Positions 34,731 to 43,847 of a DNA stretch of 64,000 nucleotides are shown here, one piece after another (the first letter of the stretch is position 1; every line of letters starts with the position of its first letter). Location of the stretch: the NCBI RefSeq assembly GCF_014211915.1, contig NZ_CP060041.1, forward strand, positions 248,001 through 312,000. Direction: 5' to 3'. The notes below the pieces were generated by a model. The model ran no database searches. It was not told the DNA's origin and saw only the letters and a program-made list of their open reading frames with translations. Source of the stretch: Burkholderia cenocepacia. Its GTDB lineage: Bacteria > Pseudomonadota > Gammaproteobacteria > Burkholderiales > Burkholderiaceae. Made by a program: the position numbers and the translations under genes.

Positions 34731-35189
34731 ATGACGATCGTCGAGAAATACTGGGACGATGCCCGCGAGGGCGACACGTGCACGAGCCCGACCTACCTCG
34801 TGACCAAGGAACGCATTCTCGCGTATGCCGACCTCACCGGCGACCATACGCCCGTTCACGTGGACGAGGAATACGCGAACGCCAGCCATTTCGGCTGCCT
34901 CGTCGCGCACGGGCTGTTCGGCCTGTCCGTTGCCGACGGCCTGAAGACCCAGAGCGACTATCGCTTCCTGCCGGGCATGTCGCTCGGCTGGACCTGGGAT
35001 TTCCTGCTGCCGATCAAGGTCGGCGACGTGCTGCACGTGACGTTCCGCGTCGGTTCGATGCGGGCCAGCAAGAGCCGCCCGGACTGGGGCATCGTCGTGC
35101 TGCCGTCGGAGCTGATCAATCAGGACGGGCAGGTCGTTCAACGCGGCGAACATCGCCTGATGGTGCCGCGCCGTCCGGAGGCACTGTGA
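34731..35189 (+). CDS. MaoC-like (R)-hydratase
   Basis: A 152-residue hot-dog protein with the MaoC hydratase motif YADLTGDHTPVHVDEEYAN (catalytic Asp and His) and VAHGLFGLSVADGL. These enzymes hydrate enoyl-CoA or related thioesters. The ATG at 34731 has GGAGG at good spacing; one at 34725 overlaps the previous stop but is too close to it. Its stop overlaps the CoA transferase start by one base (TGATG). Confidence 0.85.
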   Translation: MTIVEKYWDDAREGDTCTSPTYLVTKERILAYADLTGDHTPVHVDEEYANASHFGCLVAHGLFGLSVADGLKTQSDYRFLPGMSLGWTWDFLLPIKVGDVLHVTFRVGSMRASKSRPDWGIVVLPSELINQDGQVVQRGEHRLMVPRRPEAL

Positions 35190-36409
35190 TGCAGGCACGT
35201 CCCCTCGAAGGCATTCGCGTCGTCGACTACAGCCATTTCCTCGCCGGCCCGTATGTCGGGCGCTGTCTCGCGGCGCTCGGTGCCGAAGTGATCAAGGTCG
35301 AGCGCCCGGGCGCCGGCGACGCCGGACGCCAGCACGCGACCGTGCTCGACGACCAGCAAAGCGGCTACTTCCTGCAGCTCAACATGGGCAAGCGTGGCGT
35401 GAGCGTCAACATGAAGGACGCGCGCGGCAAGGCGTTCATGCAGCGGCTGTGCGACTCCGCCGACGTCTTCATCGAGAACTATCGGCCGGGCGCGCTGGAC
35501 AAGCTCGGGCTCGGCTATGAAGAACTGTCGGCGCGCAATCCGGGCCTCGTCTACTGCTCGATTTCCGCGTACGGTCACACCGGTCCCGATGCGCATCGCG
35601 CGGGTTTCGGGCTGATCGCCGAAGCGAAGAGCGGGATCATGCAGATGGTCGGCACGCCCGGCGAGCGTCCGCCGCTGCTGCGCATTTCGCTCGGCGACAT
35701 GTACACCGGCATTCATGCGGTCGCGGCGATCAATGCCGCGCTGCTGGGGCGCGTGAAGAGCGGTCGCGGGCAACACGTCGACATGGCGCTGTACGACACG
35801 CTGGTGTCGATGCACGAATATGCGGTGCAGTGCTACACGCTGAAGGGCGTGCTGCCCGAGCAGACCGGTCACGACATGCCGACCTCGACACTCTATGGCG
35901 TGTTCCGTGCCGCCGACGGCGATCTCGTGATCGCCGCGCAAGTCGACGACGCATGGAAGCGCTTTGCACAACTGATCGAAGCACACGGCGGCCCGGCTGG
36001 CTTCGGCGCGGACACCCGGTTTCACGACAGCACCGGGCGCAATGCGCATCGCGCGGAGATCCTGTCGGTGGTCGAGCCGTGGGTGGCCGCGCGTTCCGTC
36101 GCGTCGGTACTGGACCTGCTGGACGGCATCGACGTTCCGTGCGCGAAGGTGCAGCGCATCGACGAGGTGTTGAACGATCCGCAGATCCAGGCCAGAGGCA
36201 TGGTCGTCGAGCAGCAGCATCCGCGCTACGGGACGCTGCGCCTGCCCAACCTGCCGTTCCGGTTTTCCGATTGCGATACGACGATTCGCGAGGTCGCGCC
36301 CGATCTCGGCCAGCACAACGCGGAAGTCGCGCGGTCCCTCGGGTTCGATGCGGCCGAAATCGACGCGATGCAGGCCGACGGCGTCCTCTATTCAAAAGTG
36401 AGCCAATGA
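35189..36409 (+). CDS. Class III CoA transferase (CaiB/BaiF family)
   Basis: A 406-residue family III CoA transferase. It has LEGIRVVDYSHFLAGPYVGRCLAALGAEVIKVERP at the N-terminus and the catalytic aspartate D170 in ISLGDMYTGIHAVAAI. These enzymes move CoA between an acyl donor and a carboxylate acceptor via an aspartyl-CoA anhydride. With the MaoC hydratase upstream it suggests activation of a dicarboxylic or hydroxy acid as a CoA thioester followed by (de)hydration, as in mesaconate/citramalate-type pathways (inference). It is translationally coupled on both sides. Confidence 0.88.
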   Translation: MQARPLEGIRVVDYSHFLAGPYVGRCLAALGAEVIKVERPGAGDAGRQHATVLDDQQSGYFLQLNMGKRGVSVNMKDARGKAFMQRLCDSADVFIENYRPGALDKLGLGYEELSARNPGLVYCSISAYGHTGPDAHRAGFGLIAEAKSGIMQMVGTPGERPPLLRISLGDMYTGIHAVAAINAALLGRVKSGRGQHVDMALYDTLVSMHEYAVQCYTLKGVLPEQTGHDMPTSTLYGVFRAADGDLVIAAQVDDAWKRFAQLIEAHGGPAGFGADTRFHDSTGRNAHRAEILSVVEPWVAARSVASVLDLLDGIDVPCAKVQRIDEVLNDPQIQARGMVVEQQHPRYGTLRLPNLPFRFSDCDTTIREVAPDLGQHNAEVARSLGFDAAEIDAMQADGVLYSKVSQ

Positions 36410-37242
36410 TGACCGACCAATACGCGGTGATCGGCAATCCGATCGGACACACCAAATCCCCGCTGATTCACGGCCTTTTCGCGCAAGAGACGCAGCAGGA
36501 CCTCCGCTATACGGCGATCGAGGGCCCGCTCGAGCCGGCAGGCGCTTTTGCTGCCGCGGTGCGGGCGTTTTTCGACGGCGGCGGCAAGGGCATCAACGTC
36601 ACCGCGCCGTTCAAGCTCGACGCATTCGCGATGTCGGACGAACGCAGTGAGCGGGCGCAGCTCGCGGGCGCGGCCAACGCGCTCAAGTTCGACGGCGGCC
36701 GCATCCTGGCGGACAACTTCGACGGCATCGGACTGGTTCGCGATATCGAGGCGAACCTCAATCTGCCGATGGCCGGCAAGCGTGTGCTGGTGCTCGGTGC
36801 GGGCGGCGCGGCACGCGGTGCGCTGTTGCCGTTCCTCGAAGCCGGCCCGGCGGAACTCGTGATCGCGAATCGCGACGTCGACAAGGCGCGCGCGCTGGCC
36901 GCGCAGGTCGCCGGACGCGGCCCGCTCGTTGCCGGCAGCTACGCGGACCTCGCGCGGATGGGACGTTTCGATCTGGTGGTCAACGCGACGTCGGCCAGTT
37001 TGACCGGCGATCTGCCGCCTGTCCCGCCGAGCGTGTTCAGTCCGACGGGCACCGCCTATGAACTCGCCTATGGCAAGCGGCTCACGCCGTTTCTCCGGCT
37101 CGCTAAAAACGCGGGCGTGCACGGGATCGCGGACGGCGTCGGCATGCTGGTCGAGCAGGCGGCCGAGGCGTTCGCATGGTGGCGCGGCGTGCGGCCCGCG
37201 ACCAGCGCGGTGATCGACCGGCTGGCCGTGCCGTTTGACTGA
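36406..37242 (+). CDS. Shikimate dehydrogenase-like enzyme (AroE family)
   Basis: A 278-residue AroE-family NADP enzyme: YAVIGNPIGHTKSPLIHGLFA, the catalytic lysine in NVTAPFK (K70), NALKF, and DNFDGIGLVRD where housekeeping AroE has DNTDG; D106 is the other catalytic residue. VLVLGAGGAARGALLPFL binds the cofactor. It closes the operon with ATGA overlap to the CoA transferase. In this setting it is more likely a catabolic quinate/shikimate-type dehydrogenase or one acting on a related hydroxy acid than the biosynthetic enzyme. Confidence 0.85.
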   Translation: MMTDQYAVIGNPIGHTKSPLIHGLFAQETQQDLRYTAIEGPLEPAGAFAAAVRAFFDGGGKGINVTAPFKLDAFAMSDERSERAQLAGAANALKFDGGRILADNFDGIGLVRDIEANLNLPMAGKRVLVLGAGGAARGALLPFLEAGPAELVIANRDVDKARALAAQVAGRGPLVAGSYADLARMGRFDLVVNATSASLTGDLPPVPPSVFSPTGTAYELAYGKRLTPFLRLAKNAGVHGIADGVGMLVEQAAEAFAWWRGVRPATSAVIDRLAVPFD

Positions 37243-37539
37243 ACACATGATCCGGCAGACCCGGCGCGTCCCGCTGAACGGCCTGTGGCGAGCGAACGCG
37301 CGCCCGGTCGACAAGGCAGAATACGACCGGTTGGGCGTCGGCGCGATGGCGCACGATCACACCGCGCGCGAATCCATGCCAGGATCATTGCGCAGCTAGC
37401 CGGCGATCGACGCGGCGTCGTGTCCGGCGCCGCTTCCGCCACGCACTGTTTCAGCTTGTTACCGCGGTGTGCGCGCGCCGAGCAACCTTGCCTTGCCGCC
37501 GTCTTCACCCCACGTCCCAATACCGTGCCGAACACCGTC

Positions 37540-38772
37540 ATGCCGGACACCACGCGCCCCGCTCGCCTGAACTTCGCGCTCATGTTACCGCTGCTGCTGG
37601 CGGCCCAGCCGGTGGCGACCGACAGTTACTTGCCGGCCCTGCCTGAAATCGCCGCGACGCTGGGCTCCGCCAGCGTCAGTCTCACGGTTTTCGCATTGAT
37701 ATTCGGTGTCGGACAATTGCCGATGGGCGGTCTTTCCGACCGAATCGGCCGCCGCCCCGTCTTGCTGACCGGCCTTGCGCTCTATGCGCTGAGTGCACTG
37801 GCGGCGGCGCTCGCATCGAGCGCCGCGATGCTGGTGGCCGCGCGTGCGATGCAGGGCTTTGCGATGGCCGCGATCCTGGTATGCGCGCGTGCGACGGTAC
37901 GCGACCGGTACTCGGCGGGCGACGGCCCGTACGTAATGGCGCGCGGTTTCATGGGAATGGGGATGATGGCGTTCCTTGCCCCGATTCTCGGTGCGTATGT
38001 CACGCAGCACGCGGGCTGGCGATGGGTACTCGCGGGGATGAGCCTGTATGCGTTCGGCTTGCTCGTCATGTGCTGGTACGGCTTCGAGGAAAGCGCCGCC
38101 AGAATCGCGCCGGGCTGGAACTCGACCGGGGACGTGCGCGAGATATTCGGCAACGCCCCGTTCAGGGTATGGACGCTGCTGGCCGCGTCGACGTACACCG
38201 GCATGTTCTGTTTTCTGCTGCTTTCTCCGACGATCTACATCCGGCAGCTCGGCATCTCGCCCCAGCGATACGGCTGGATACCGGCGAGCGGGACGCTCGT
38301 TTATGTTCTCAGTACCGTTGGCTGCCGGCACTTGCTGAGACGTCAAAGCATGCTGCGAACGGTGCGGCAAGGCGCGACGTTGAGCCTGTCAGGCGCGGTG
38401 ATCCAGGCATTGGGGTGCGCGCTGCTTCCCGGCAGCATCTGGCCGCTGCTCGTCGGGCACGGCGTGTATTGTCTCGGGCACGGAATCCATCAGCCATGCG
38501 GGCAGGCAGGCGCGGTCAGCGGCCTGCCTCATCTTGCCGGCCGCGCGGTATCCTGGTCCGGCTTCATCATGATGTTCTTCGCTTTCAGCGTGGGACAGAC
38601 GGCGGCGGTTTTCACCGATCCGCGCTATCAGTCGGGCGCGTGGCCGATGGTGGTGCCGATGCTTGGCGTTGGTGTCACGCTGGTTACGATTGCGTTTGCG
38701 TGGTTGCCGAAAATCGGTGGCGCGACTTTGGGCGCGGCAGCGGTTCCGACGCCGGCGGTGGATGGTCGGTGA
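37540..38772 (+). CDS. Bcr/CflA-family MFS exporter
   Basis: A 410-residue 12-helix carrier of the Bcr/CflA drug-resistance family: MLPLLLAAQPVATDSYLPALPEIAATLG and VGQLPMGGLSDRIGRRPVLLTGL (motif A) are characteristic, as is the following ALAASSAAMLVAARAMQGFA-like stretch. The ATG at 37540 is preferred; upstream frame is Arg-rich. It follows the AroE-like gene after a 297-base gap, so it is likely a separate transcription unit. Confidence 0.82.
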   Translation: MPDTTRPARLNFALMLPLLLAAQPVATDSYLPALPEIAATLGSASVSLTVFALIFGVGQLPMGGLSDRIGRRPVLLTGLALYALSALAAALASSAAMLVAARAMQGFAMAAILVCARATVRDRYSAGDGPYVMARGFMGMGMMAFLAPILGAYVTQHAGWRWVLAGMSLYAFGLLVMCWYGFEESAARIAPGWNSTGDVREIFGNAPFRVWTLLAASTYTGMFCFLLLSPTIYIRQLGISPQRYGWIPASGTLVYVLSTVGCRHLLRRQSMLRTVRQGATLSLSGAVIQALGCALLPGSIWPLLVGHGVYCLGHGIHQPCGQAGAVSGLPHLAGRAVSWSGFIMMFFAFSVGQTAAVFTDPRYQSGAWPMVVPMLGVGVTLVTIAFAWLPKIGGATLGAAAVPTPAVDGR

Positions 38773-38885
38773 GTTGTGGTGGGAACTCGGTGGAAAGCGG
38801 CGGGATGGGTGTCCAGCGCGTCTCTTGTGACCGCCAAATGGACTTGGTGAACGTGATACTCGACAAGGATGCTGCGAGCGAGCAT

Positions 38886-39713
38886 CTAGGCAGCAGTGGC
38901 CTGAACAAGACGCAGGCCCCATCCAGTTTGCAACGTACCATCTTCGCCTTGCATGGGCGCGAACGCCGACAACAGTTCACTTTTGAACTGCGCGCGCGCC
39001 GCTTCCGACATCCGGTCGGCATCGTAGGTGTCCAGCATGTCCAACCACAGCTGCTCGGGTGTAGGTGTCCAGTCGATTTCGATGTCTTCAAAAGCCACAT
39101 CAACAAAATCGGGCTTGAGTAGTTCTTGCCACCCCGCTTCACTGCGTGTGCGCGCATCACCGAGTCGCAACTCTGTGAGCTGATCCTTCGCGATTGGCTT
39201 GAAGATGTCCAAAAAGACTTCGCCGACCTTGCCAGTCAAAAAGCTCCGTCCGACGATAGCGGAAAAGCTGCCGCCGTCACGCAATACCCGGCGAATCTCT
39301 CGAACAACTTGTTCGATATCGTCCATCAACATGAGAGCCATGTGCGACAGCACGTAGTCTACTGAGCCGCTATCGAGTGACATTTCTTGTGCACGCTCGT
39401 TGAGCAATCGTATTTCGTGCGGCAATATTCCCCGAGCCATGCTTAACTCGCCATCGCTCATGTCTATGCCAATTAGCTTCGTTGCTGCATGCCCCCTGTC
39501 GTTCAGAATTTGCAGCAATGGCCCGTCACCGCATGCCAGATCGAGCACAGTCCGCGACATCGCATCGTTCGGTACACGAGTCGCCAGTGCGTGATAGGAG
39601 GACGGGTATGCTGCCTGCGCAGATCGTGCAGGCCGATTACCGTAGGCTCGACGTGTTGCTCCTGCCCGGCGGCGGTGAAAATCTTTCAAATATATTTCTG
39701 CGTACGAGGTCAT
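38886..39713 (-). CDS. SAM-dependent class I methyltransferase
   Basis: A 275-residue methyltransferase (Methyltransf_11-like). Motif I is VLDLACGDGPLLQIL, followed by LIGIDMSDGELSMAR and YVLSHMALMLMDDIEQVVREIRRVLRDGG. It acts on a small molecule that cannot be predicted. The ATG at 39713 has only a weak ribosome site, and the frame continues upstream through about 290 bases with no recognisable domain, which I treat as non-coding. It lies downstream of the dehydrogenase at 40000-40902 on the same strand. Confidence 0.82.
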   Translation of the reverse strand: MTSYAEIYLKDFHRRRAGATRRAYGNRPARSAQAAYPSSYHALATRVPNDAMSRTVLDLACGDGPLLQILNDRGHAATKLIGIDMSDGELSMARGILPHEIRLLNERAQEMSLDSGSVDYVLSHMALMLMDDIEQVVREIRRVLRDGGSFSAIVGRSFLTGKVGEVFLDIFKPIAKDQLTELRLGDARTRSEAGWQELLKPDFVDVAFEDIEIDWTPTPEQLWLDMLDTYDADRMSEAARAQFKSELLSAFAPMQGEDGTLQTGWGLRLVQATAA

Positions 39714-39999
39714 TCTTGCGCCATTCGATTGTTCGCTAGTTGGGAGCACTCGTGACGCTAGAGCCCGACCCCCAAGCCGATTGTCGACGAACCAGACCAC
39801 GATGTCGAACGTCTCAAAATAGCCGGCAGCCACCACCCGGCGCCGCTCGACCGACAACCTCGGACCGTGGCTATGCAGCTCGGCGTCCAGCTGTGTGACG
39901 GGGCAGTCGATGTCGGCGGATGGCGTGCTCACCATGCGCTGAGCACGCTGCCCCTCCCAACGTCGATCCAGCCCCACACGAACGGGGCCACACAACGCA

Positions 40000-40902
40000 T
40001 CAACGCGACGTACCCTCGTCGCCCGCGCCCCCCACCACCAGCACATCCGACAACTTCAACACGGGACAATGCGCCCCCGCGCCCGCAACGGCATCACGAT
40101 ACGTATCCGTGACAGCCGCCGCGATCCCATGAGCCGCGTCGACGCCTTCGGCCATCGCCGAGTAGTACGACAGGTCCTTGAGCGCATTCGCCATATGGAA
40201 CGGCAGCGCGGACGTGTCGCCGGTCTCCAGAAACGGACGCAGCCGGTTCAGCGCGGCGCCGCCGCCACCGCCGTTGGCGAGCACGTCGGCCAGCACCGCG
40301 ACGTCCACGCCCGAGCGCTTCGCGCACGCGACGGCTTCCGACAGCAGCGCGATGGTCCCGAGCGACACATAGTTGTGCAGCAGCTTCATGCTGTGGCCAG
40401 CCCCGACATCGCCGACACGCGTGATGTTTTCCGCGAAGCACGCGAGCACCGGCCTGATCTCGGCAAACAACGCGGGCGTCGCACCGACCAGCAGGTTCAG
40501 CCGGCCCTCGTGCGCCTCCCTGGCGCCGCGTGTCATCGGCGCGTCGACGAAGCGCCCGCCTGCCGCTTCGACGAGTCGCGCCATTCTGACGGTCGATTCG
40601 GGAACGGCGGTCGAACAATCGACGACGATCGCGTTGTCCCTCAGGCCGGCCAACACGCCATCGTCACCGGTGAGCACCGCTTCCACTTCGGGCGAACCCG
40701 TCACGCACAGGATGACGACGTCCGCTTGCGCAGCCAGTTCGCGCGCGGTCCGCACGGTCCGTACGCCGCCGCGCAGCAGTTCGTCGAGCGGCTGATTGCC
40801 CGGATGCTCGACGACCGTGAGCGGATAGCCGTGCTTCAGCACGTTGCGCGCAATACCATGCCCCATCAAACCTACGCCGATCAGGCCAATCTGCTGTTTC
40901 AT
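40000..40902 (-). CDS. Beta-hydroxyacid dehydrogenase (HIBADH/tartronate semialdehyde reductase-like)
   Basis: A 300-residue NAD(P)-dependent beta-hydroxyacid dehydrogenase: IGLIGVGLMGHGIARNVLKHG (cofactor), IVVDCSTAVPES (substrate signature), DAPMTRGAREA, and the catalytic lysine in VGAGHSMKLLHNYV. It could reduce tartronate semialdehyde or a similar acid. The ATG at 40902 follows GGAG at 10 bases. The upstream gene on this strand is the ACS-type MFS at 42122-43450, with the TnpB element inserted between them, so the two may once have been an operon. Confidence 0.86.
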   Translation of the reverse strand: MKQQIGLIGVGLMGHGIARNVLKHGYPLTVVEHPGNQPLDELLRGGVRTVRTARELAAQADVVILCVTGSPEVEAVLTGDDGVLAGLRDNAIVVDCSTAVPESTVRMARLVEAAGGRFVDAPMTRGAREAHEGRLNLLVGATPALFAEIRPVLACFAENITRVGDVGAGHSMKLLHNYVSLGTIALLSEAVACAKRSGVDVAVLADVLANGGGGGAALNRLRPFLETGDTSALPFHMANALKDLSYYSAMAEGVDAAHGIAAAVTDTYRDAVAGAGAHCPVLKLSDVLVVGGAGDEGTSR

Positions 40903-40994
40903 CAGAATTTGCTCCGAGAAACCCCGCCATTGATGACGGGAAGGAAAGAAGCGCTGTTGACAGACAGCTTCTTCCACGGGTTAGGATCACCTGC

Positions 40995-42047
40995 ATGATT
41001 CTTGTCTACCGCTACCGCGTGAAGTCGCTCAACGGACTGCTCAACAAGCAGAGCCGTGCGGTGAACTACGTCTGGAACTTCTGCAACGACACGCAGAAGC
41101 ACGCGCTCAAGTGGGGCAAGAAGTGGCCTACAGGATTCGACCTGAACGTGCTGACGACCGGCAGCAGCAAAGAACTCGGTATTCACTCCGGCACGGTCAA
41201 CGCGACGTGCGAGCAATACGCGAAGTCGCGCAGTCAGCGTCGACGCCCTTACCTGCGCTATCGCGGCAGGAAGTCGCTGGGCTGGGTGCCGCTGAAGGGG
41301 CGTGACCTGAAGCGCGAGGGCGACGCGTTTCGTTTCGCCGGCAACACCTTCCGCGTGTTCAACAGCCGAACGCTTCCCGAAGGGAAGATCAAGGATGGAA
41401 CCAACTTTGCGCAGGATGCGCGGGGCAACTGGTTTCTCAACATCGTGATCGAGATGCCCGATGTTCCGGCCCGACCTATCCGTTCCGGTGTGGGCATCGA
41501 TCTCGGCCTGAAAGACTTCGCCACACTTTCGACGGGCGAGAAGCTGCCCAATGACCGGTTCGGTCGACAAGCGGCGGAAAAGCTGGCGAAAGCGCAACGG
41601 GCGCGAAAGCACAAGCGACATATCGCGAAGCTGCACGCCAAGGTCGCGAATGCCCGTGCCGATTTCCAGCACAAGCTCGCGCTCGATCTCGTGCGGCGTT
41701 TCCATTACATCGCAATCGGCAACGTGTCGGCCGTCAAACTTGCCAGAACCAGGATGGCGAAAAGCGTCTACGACGCGTCCTGGTCGTCGTTCCGAAACAA
41801 GCTCCGCTACAAAGCGATCGCGCACGGAGCCACGTTTGAGGAAGTCGACGAAAGGGGTTCCACCCAGTCCTGTTCGGCGTGCGGGTCGCAAGACAGCACG
41901 ACGCGGCCGAAAGGTATCGCGGGACTGCGAATAAGAGAGTGGGCCTGCAGTGGATGTGGTGTCGAACATGATCGAGATATCAACGCTGCGCTGAACATTC
42001 TCCGATGCGGACGTGCATCGCCAGGTGTGGGAATCCTCCGCCTTTAG
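40995..42047 (+). CDS. tnpB: TnpB-like RNA-guided nuclease (OrfB)
   Basis: A 350-residue TnpB/OrfB protein with an N-terminal helix-turn-helix OrfB domain and a RuvC core. RuvC-I aspartate D169 is in GIDLGLKD, the zinc ribbon is CSACG (C293, C296) with CSGC (C318, C321), and the last RuvC aspartate is in HDRDINAAL (D326/D328). At the usual RuvC-II glutamate the sequence is YIAIGNVSAVKLA, without Glu; a Glu just before the zinc ribbon (E286, VDERGSTQSC) could replace it, as in the relocated-site TnpB groups. TnpB uses an RNA from the element's right end as guide. Confidence 0.88.
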   Translation: MILVYRYRVKSLNGLLNKQSRAVNYVWNFCNDTQKHALKWGKKWPTGFDLNVLTTGSSKELGIHSGTVNATCEQYAKSRSQRRRPYLRYRGRKSLGWVPLKGRDLKREGDAFRFAGNTFRVFNSRTLPEGKIKDGTNFAQDARGNWFLNIVIEMPDVPARPIRSGVGIDLGLKDFATLSTGEKLPNDRFGRQAAEKLAKAQRARKHKRHIAKLHAKVANARADFQHKLALDLVRRFHYIAIGNVSAVKLARTRMAKSVYDASWSSFRNKLRYKAIAHGATFEEVDERGSTQSCSACGSQDSTTRPKGIAGLRIREWACSGCGVEHDRDINAALNILRCGRASPGVGILRL

Positions 42048-42058
42048 GCGTAGGAGGA
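42034..42058 (+). repeat. Right-end hairpin of the TnpB element
   Basis: TCCTCCGCC and GGCG-TA-GGAGGA form a strong stem with a TTTA loop. The tnpB stop codon (TAG, 42045-42047) lies in the loop and first stem bases, so the coding end and the structured right end overlap. In TnpB systems the guide RNA scaffold is transcribed from this region. Confidence 0.75.
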
Positions 42059-42121
42059 CGTCAAGTCGTTCCCGTCAAAAGATCGCACCGCGGTGCAGCA
42101 CCGCGGCGAAATGGATAGTCG

Positions 42122-43450
42122 TTACCGGTCGACGAGCCGCGCCGGCAGCAGCATCGTGAGCACGATGCCCAGCAACAGGCACCCGACCATCACGAACAGC
42201 GGCGCTGCGAGACCGCCCGACATCTGCTTCAGGTAGCCGACCGCATAGGGCCCGAAGAAGCCGCCGAGGTTCCCGAACGAGCTGATCACCGCGATGCCCA
42301 TCGATACCGACGCAGTGCCGAGCGCCGCGGTCGGCATGCTCCAGAACAGCGGCGGGAACGAGATGAGCCCCGCGTTCGCGATGCAGAGGGCGAACATGCC
42401 GAGCCACAGCTGATCGTGCCAGACGACCGACAGCCCGAGCCCGGTCGCGCCCATCAGCAAAAGCGCGGCGACGTGCAGCCGCTGCCGGCCGCGCCGGTCC
42501 GCACTGCGTCCGAACAGGACCATCACGACCACGGCCACCGCATTCGGCAGCGCGGCGAGCAAGCCGATGACGAAATCGCTGCCGATGCCCATCTGCTTGA
42601 TCATCGTCGGCGCCCAGAATGTATAGCCGTAAATCGCGAACACGTCGAGAAAGTAGATCACGCAAAACGCCCACACGAGCCAGTGCGAGAACAGGCCGCG
42701 GTGATTGACCGACTCGGTCGTCGCACGATCTTCCGCCAGCACGCGCGCCAGGATGGCGCGCTCCGCTTGCGAGAAACGCCCGCTGCGCGTGACGTCGTCG
42801 TCGAGGCCCATCCATACATACAGCGCAGCCACGAATGCGGGCAGCGACTCGAGAATGAAGATCCATTTCCAGCCCGGAATCTGCATCGCCCCGTCGAAAT
42901 ACTGAAGAATGAAGCCGGTCAACGGCGATCCGATCAGCCCGGCCAGCGCGAGCGCCGCATAGAACATCGATAGAATCCGCGCGCGCCGCCGCCCCGGAAA
43001 CGAACGGGCCATGTAGAGCACGATGGCCGGGATGAAGCCGGCCTCGGCGACGCCGAGCAGAAAGCGCATCACGTAGAACTGCATCGGCGTGGACACGAAC
43101 GCCGTCAATCCCGACACGACACCCCAAGACACGACGATCCGCGTGATCCAGCGGCGCGGCCCGACGCGCAACAGCAGCATGTTGCTCGGCACCTCGAAGA
43201 TCACGTAACCGAGAAAGAATATCCCTGCACCGAAGCCGAACACCGCGTCGGAAAAGCCCAGGTGCTGGCTCATCTGCAGTTTGGCGAAGCTGACGTTCAC
43301 GCGATCGATGTATGACGTGACGTACGCGAACATCAAAATGGGCAGGATTTGCACGGCGAGCCGGCGAAAGATCCGGTCCTCCTGTGCGAGGTCGTGCGCC
43401 GATGCCGGGGCGGCGAGGTCGCCCGGGTTGCAGGCCGCGTCGATTTCCAC
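42122..43450 (-). CDS. ACS-family MFS transporter (tartrate/phthalate type)
   Basis: A 442-residue anion:cation symporter of the ACS family: ILPILMFAYVTSYIDRVNVSFAKLQM is the family hallmark, then GYVIFEVPSNMLLLRVGPRRWITRIVVSWG. Such carriers import tartrate, phthalate, glucarate or hydroxy acids. The start is a GTG at 43450 with GGAG 7 bases before. It is divergent from a LysR gene, which is followed by a tartrate dehydrogenase-like gene, so tartrate, malate or a similar acid is the probable substrate (inference). Confidence 0.86.
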   Translation of the reverse strand: MEIDAACNPGDLAAPASAHDLAQEDRIFRRLAVQILPILMFAYVTSYIDRVNVSFAKLQMSQHLGFSDAVFGFGAGIFFLGYVIFEVPSNMLLLRVGPRRWITRIVVSWGVVSGLTAFVSTPMQFYVMRFLLGVAEAGFIPAIVLYMARSFPGRRRARILSMFYAALALAGLIGSPLTGFILQYFDGAMQIPGWKWIFILESLPAFVAALYVWMGLDDDVTRSGRFSQAERAILARVLAEDRATTESVNHRGLFSHWLVWAFCVIYFLDVFAIYGYTFWAPTMIKQMGIGSDFVIGLLAALPNAVAVVVMVLFGRSADRRGRQRLHVAALLLMGATGLGLSVVWHDQLWLGMFALCIANAGLISFPPLFWSMPTAALGTASVSMGIAVISSFGNLGGFFGPYAVGYLKQMSGGLAAPLFVMVGCLLLGIVLTMLLPARLVDR

Positions 43451-43847
43451 GTTTGTCTCCGAAAGTTCATGGATGGCCCCGCGTGCGTGCTTGCGTCGTC
43501 ACGCGTGCAGTCGCTGTCGAGATAGGTGTGTGCGACAGGAGGCGGTTCGAATCTACCGGCTGCCCCGCCCACCCGATATGCGAAATCCTTCAAGCGGCAC
43601 TTCGAATATCTCGAACGCCCGCGCGGGCCGGCCATCATACGGTGCAATGCACAAGCCACGGAAAAACAGTTTCCGGCCGCCGATCGCTCACGCGACACGG
43701 GCCATCGCGGCGTGACGGCGGTGTCGCGGTGTGCGGCGCACCATTCGCGGCCGGTCAGAGCCAGTCAGGGTTAGCACCACTTCGCCCGATACCGTGGCGC
43801 GCAGCGATGAATGACATACTTGCCGCAGTTTCAACCGGAGTCCGCGC
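43451..43847. promoter_or_regulatory. Divergent promoter region, MFS/LysR
   Basis: About 400 bases between the leftward MFS and rightward LysR genes. It should contain both promoters and LysR sites. I found no perfect palindrome; the frames here are shadow-type. Confidence 0.4.

Larger units (their letters stand above)
40948..42064 (+). mobile_element. IS200/IS605-family element with tnpB only
   Basis: A single-gene IS1341-like element: TnpB without the TnpA transposase. Imperfect hairpins mark likely ends: GAAG-cg-CTGT/ACAG-CTTC at 40948-40971 on the left and CCTCCGCC/GGCG-TA-GGAGG at 42034-42058 on the right, followed by ACGTCAA. The exact ends are estimates, because these elements do not create target duplications. 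It would need TnpA in trans to move. Confidence 0.7.

Noticed and set aside
39714..39999. Upstream extension of the methyltransferase frame as a gene
   Set aside because: No recognisable domain, no good start, and composition unlike a real protein.
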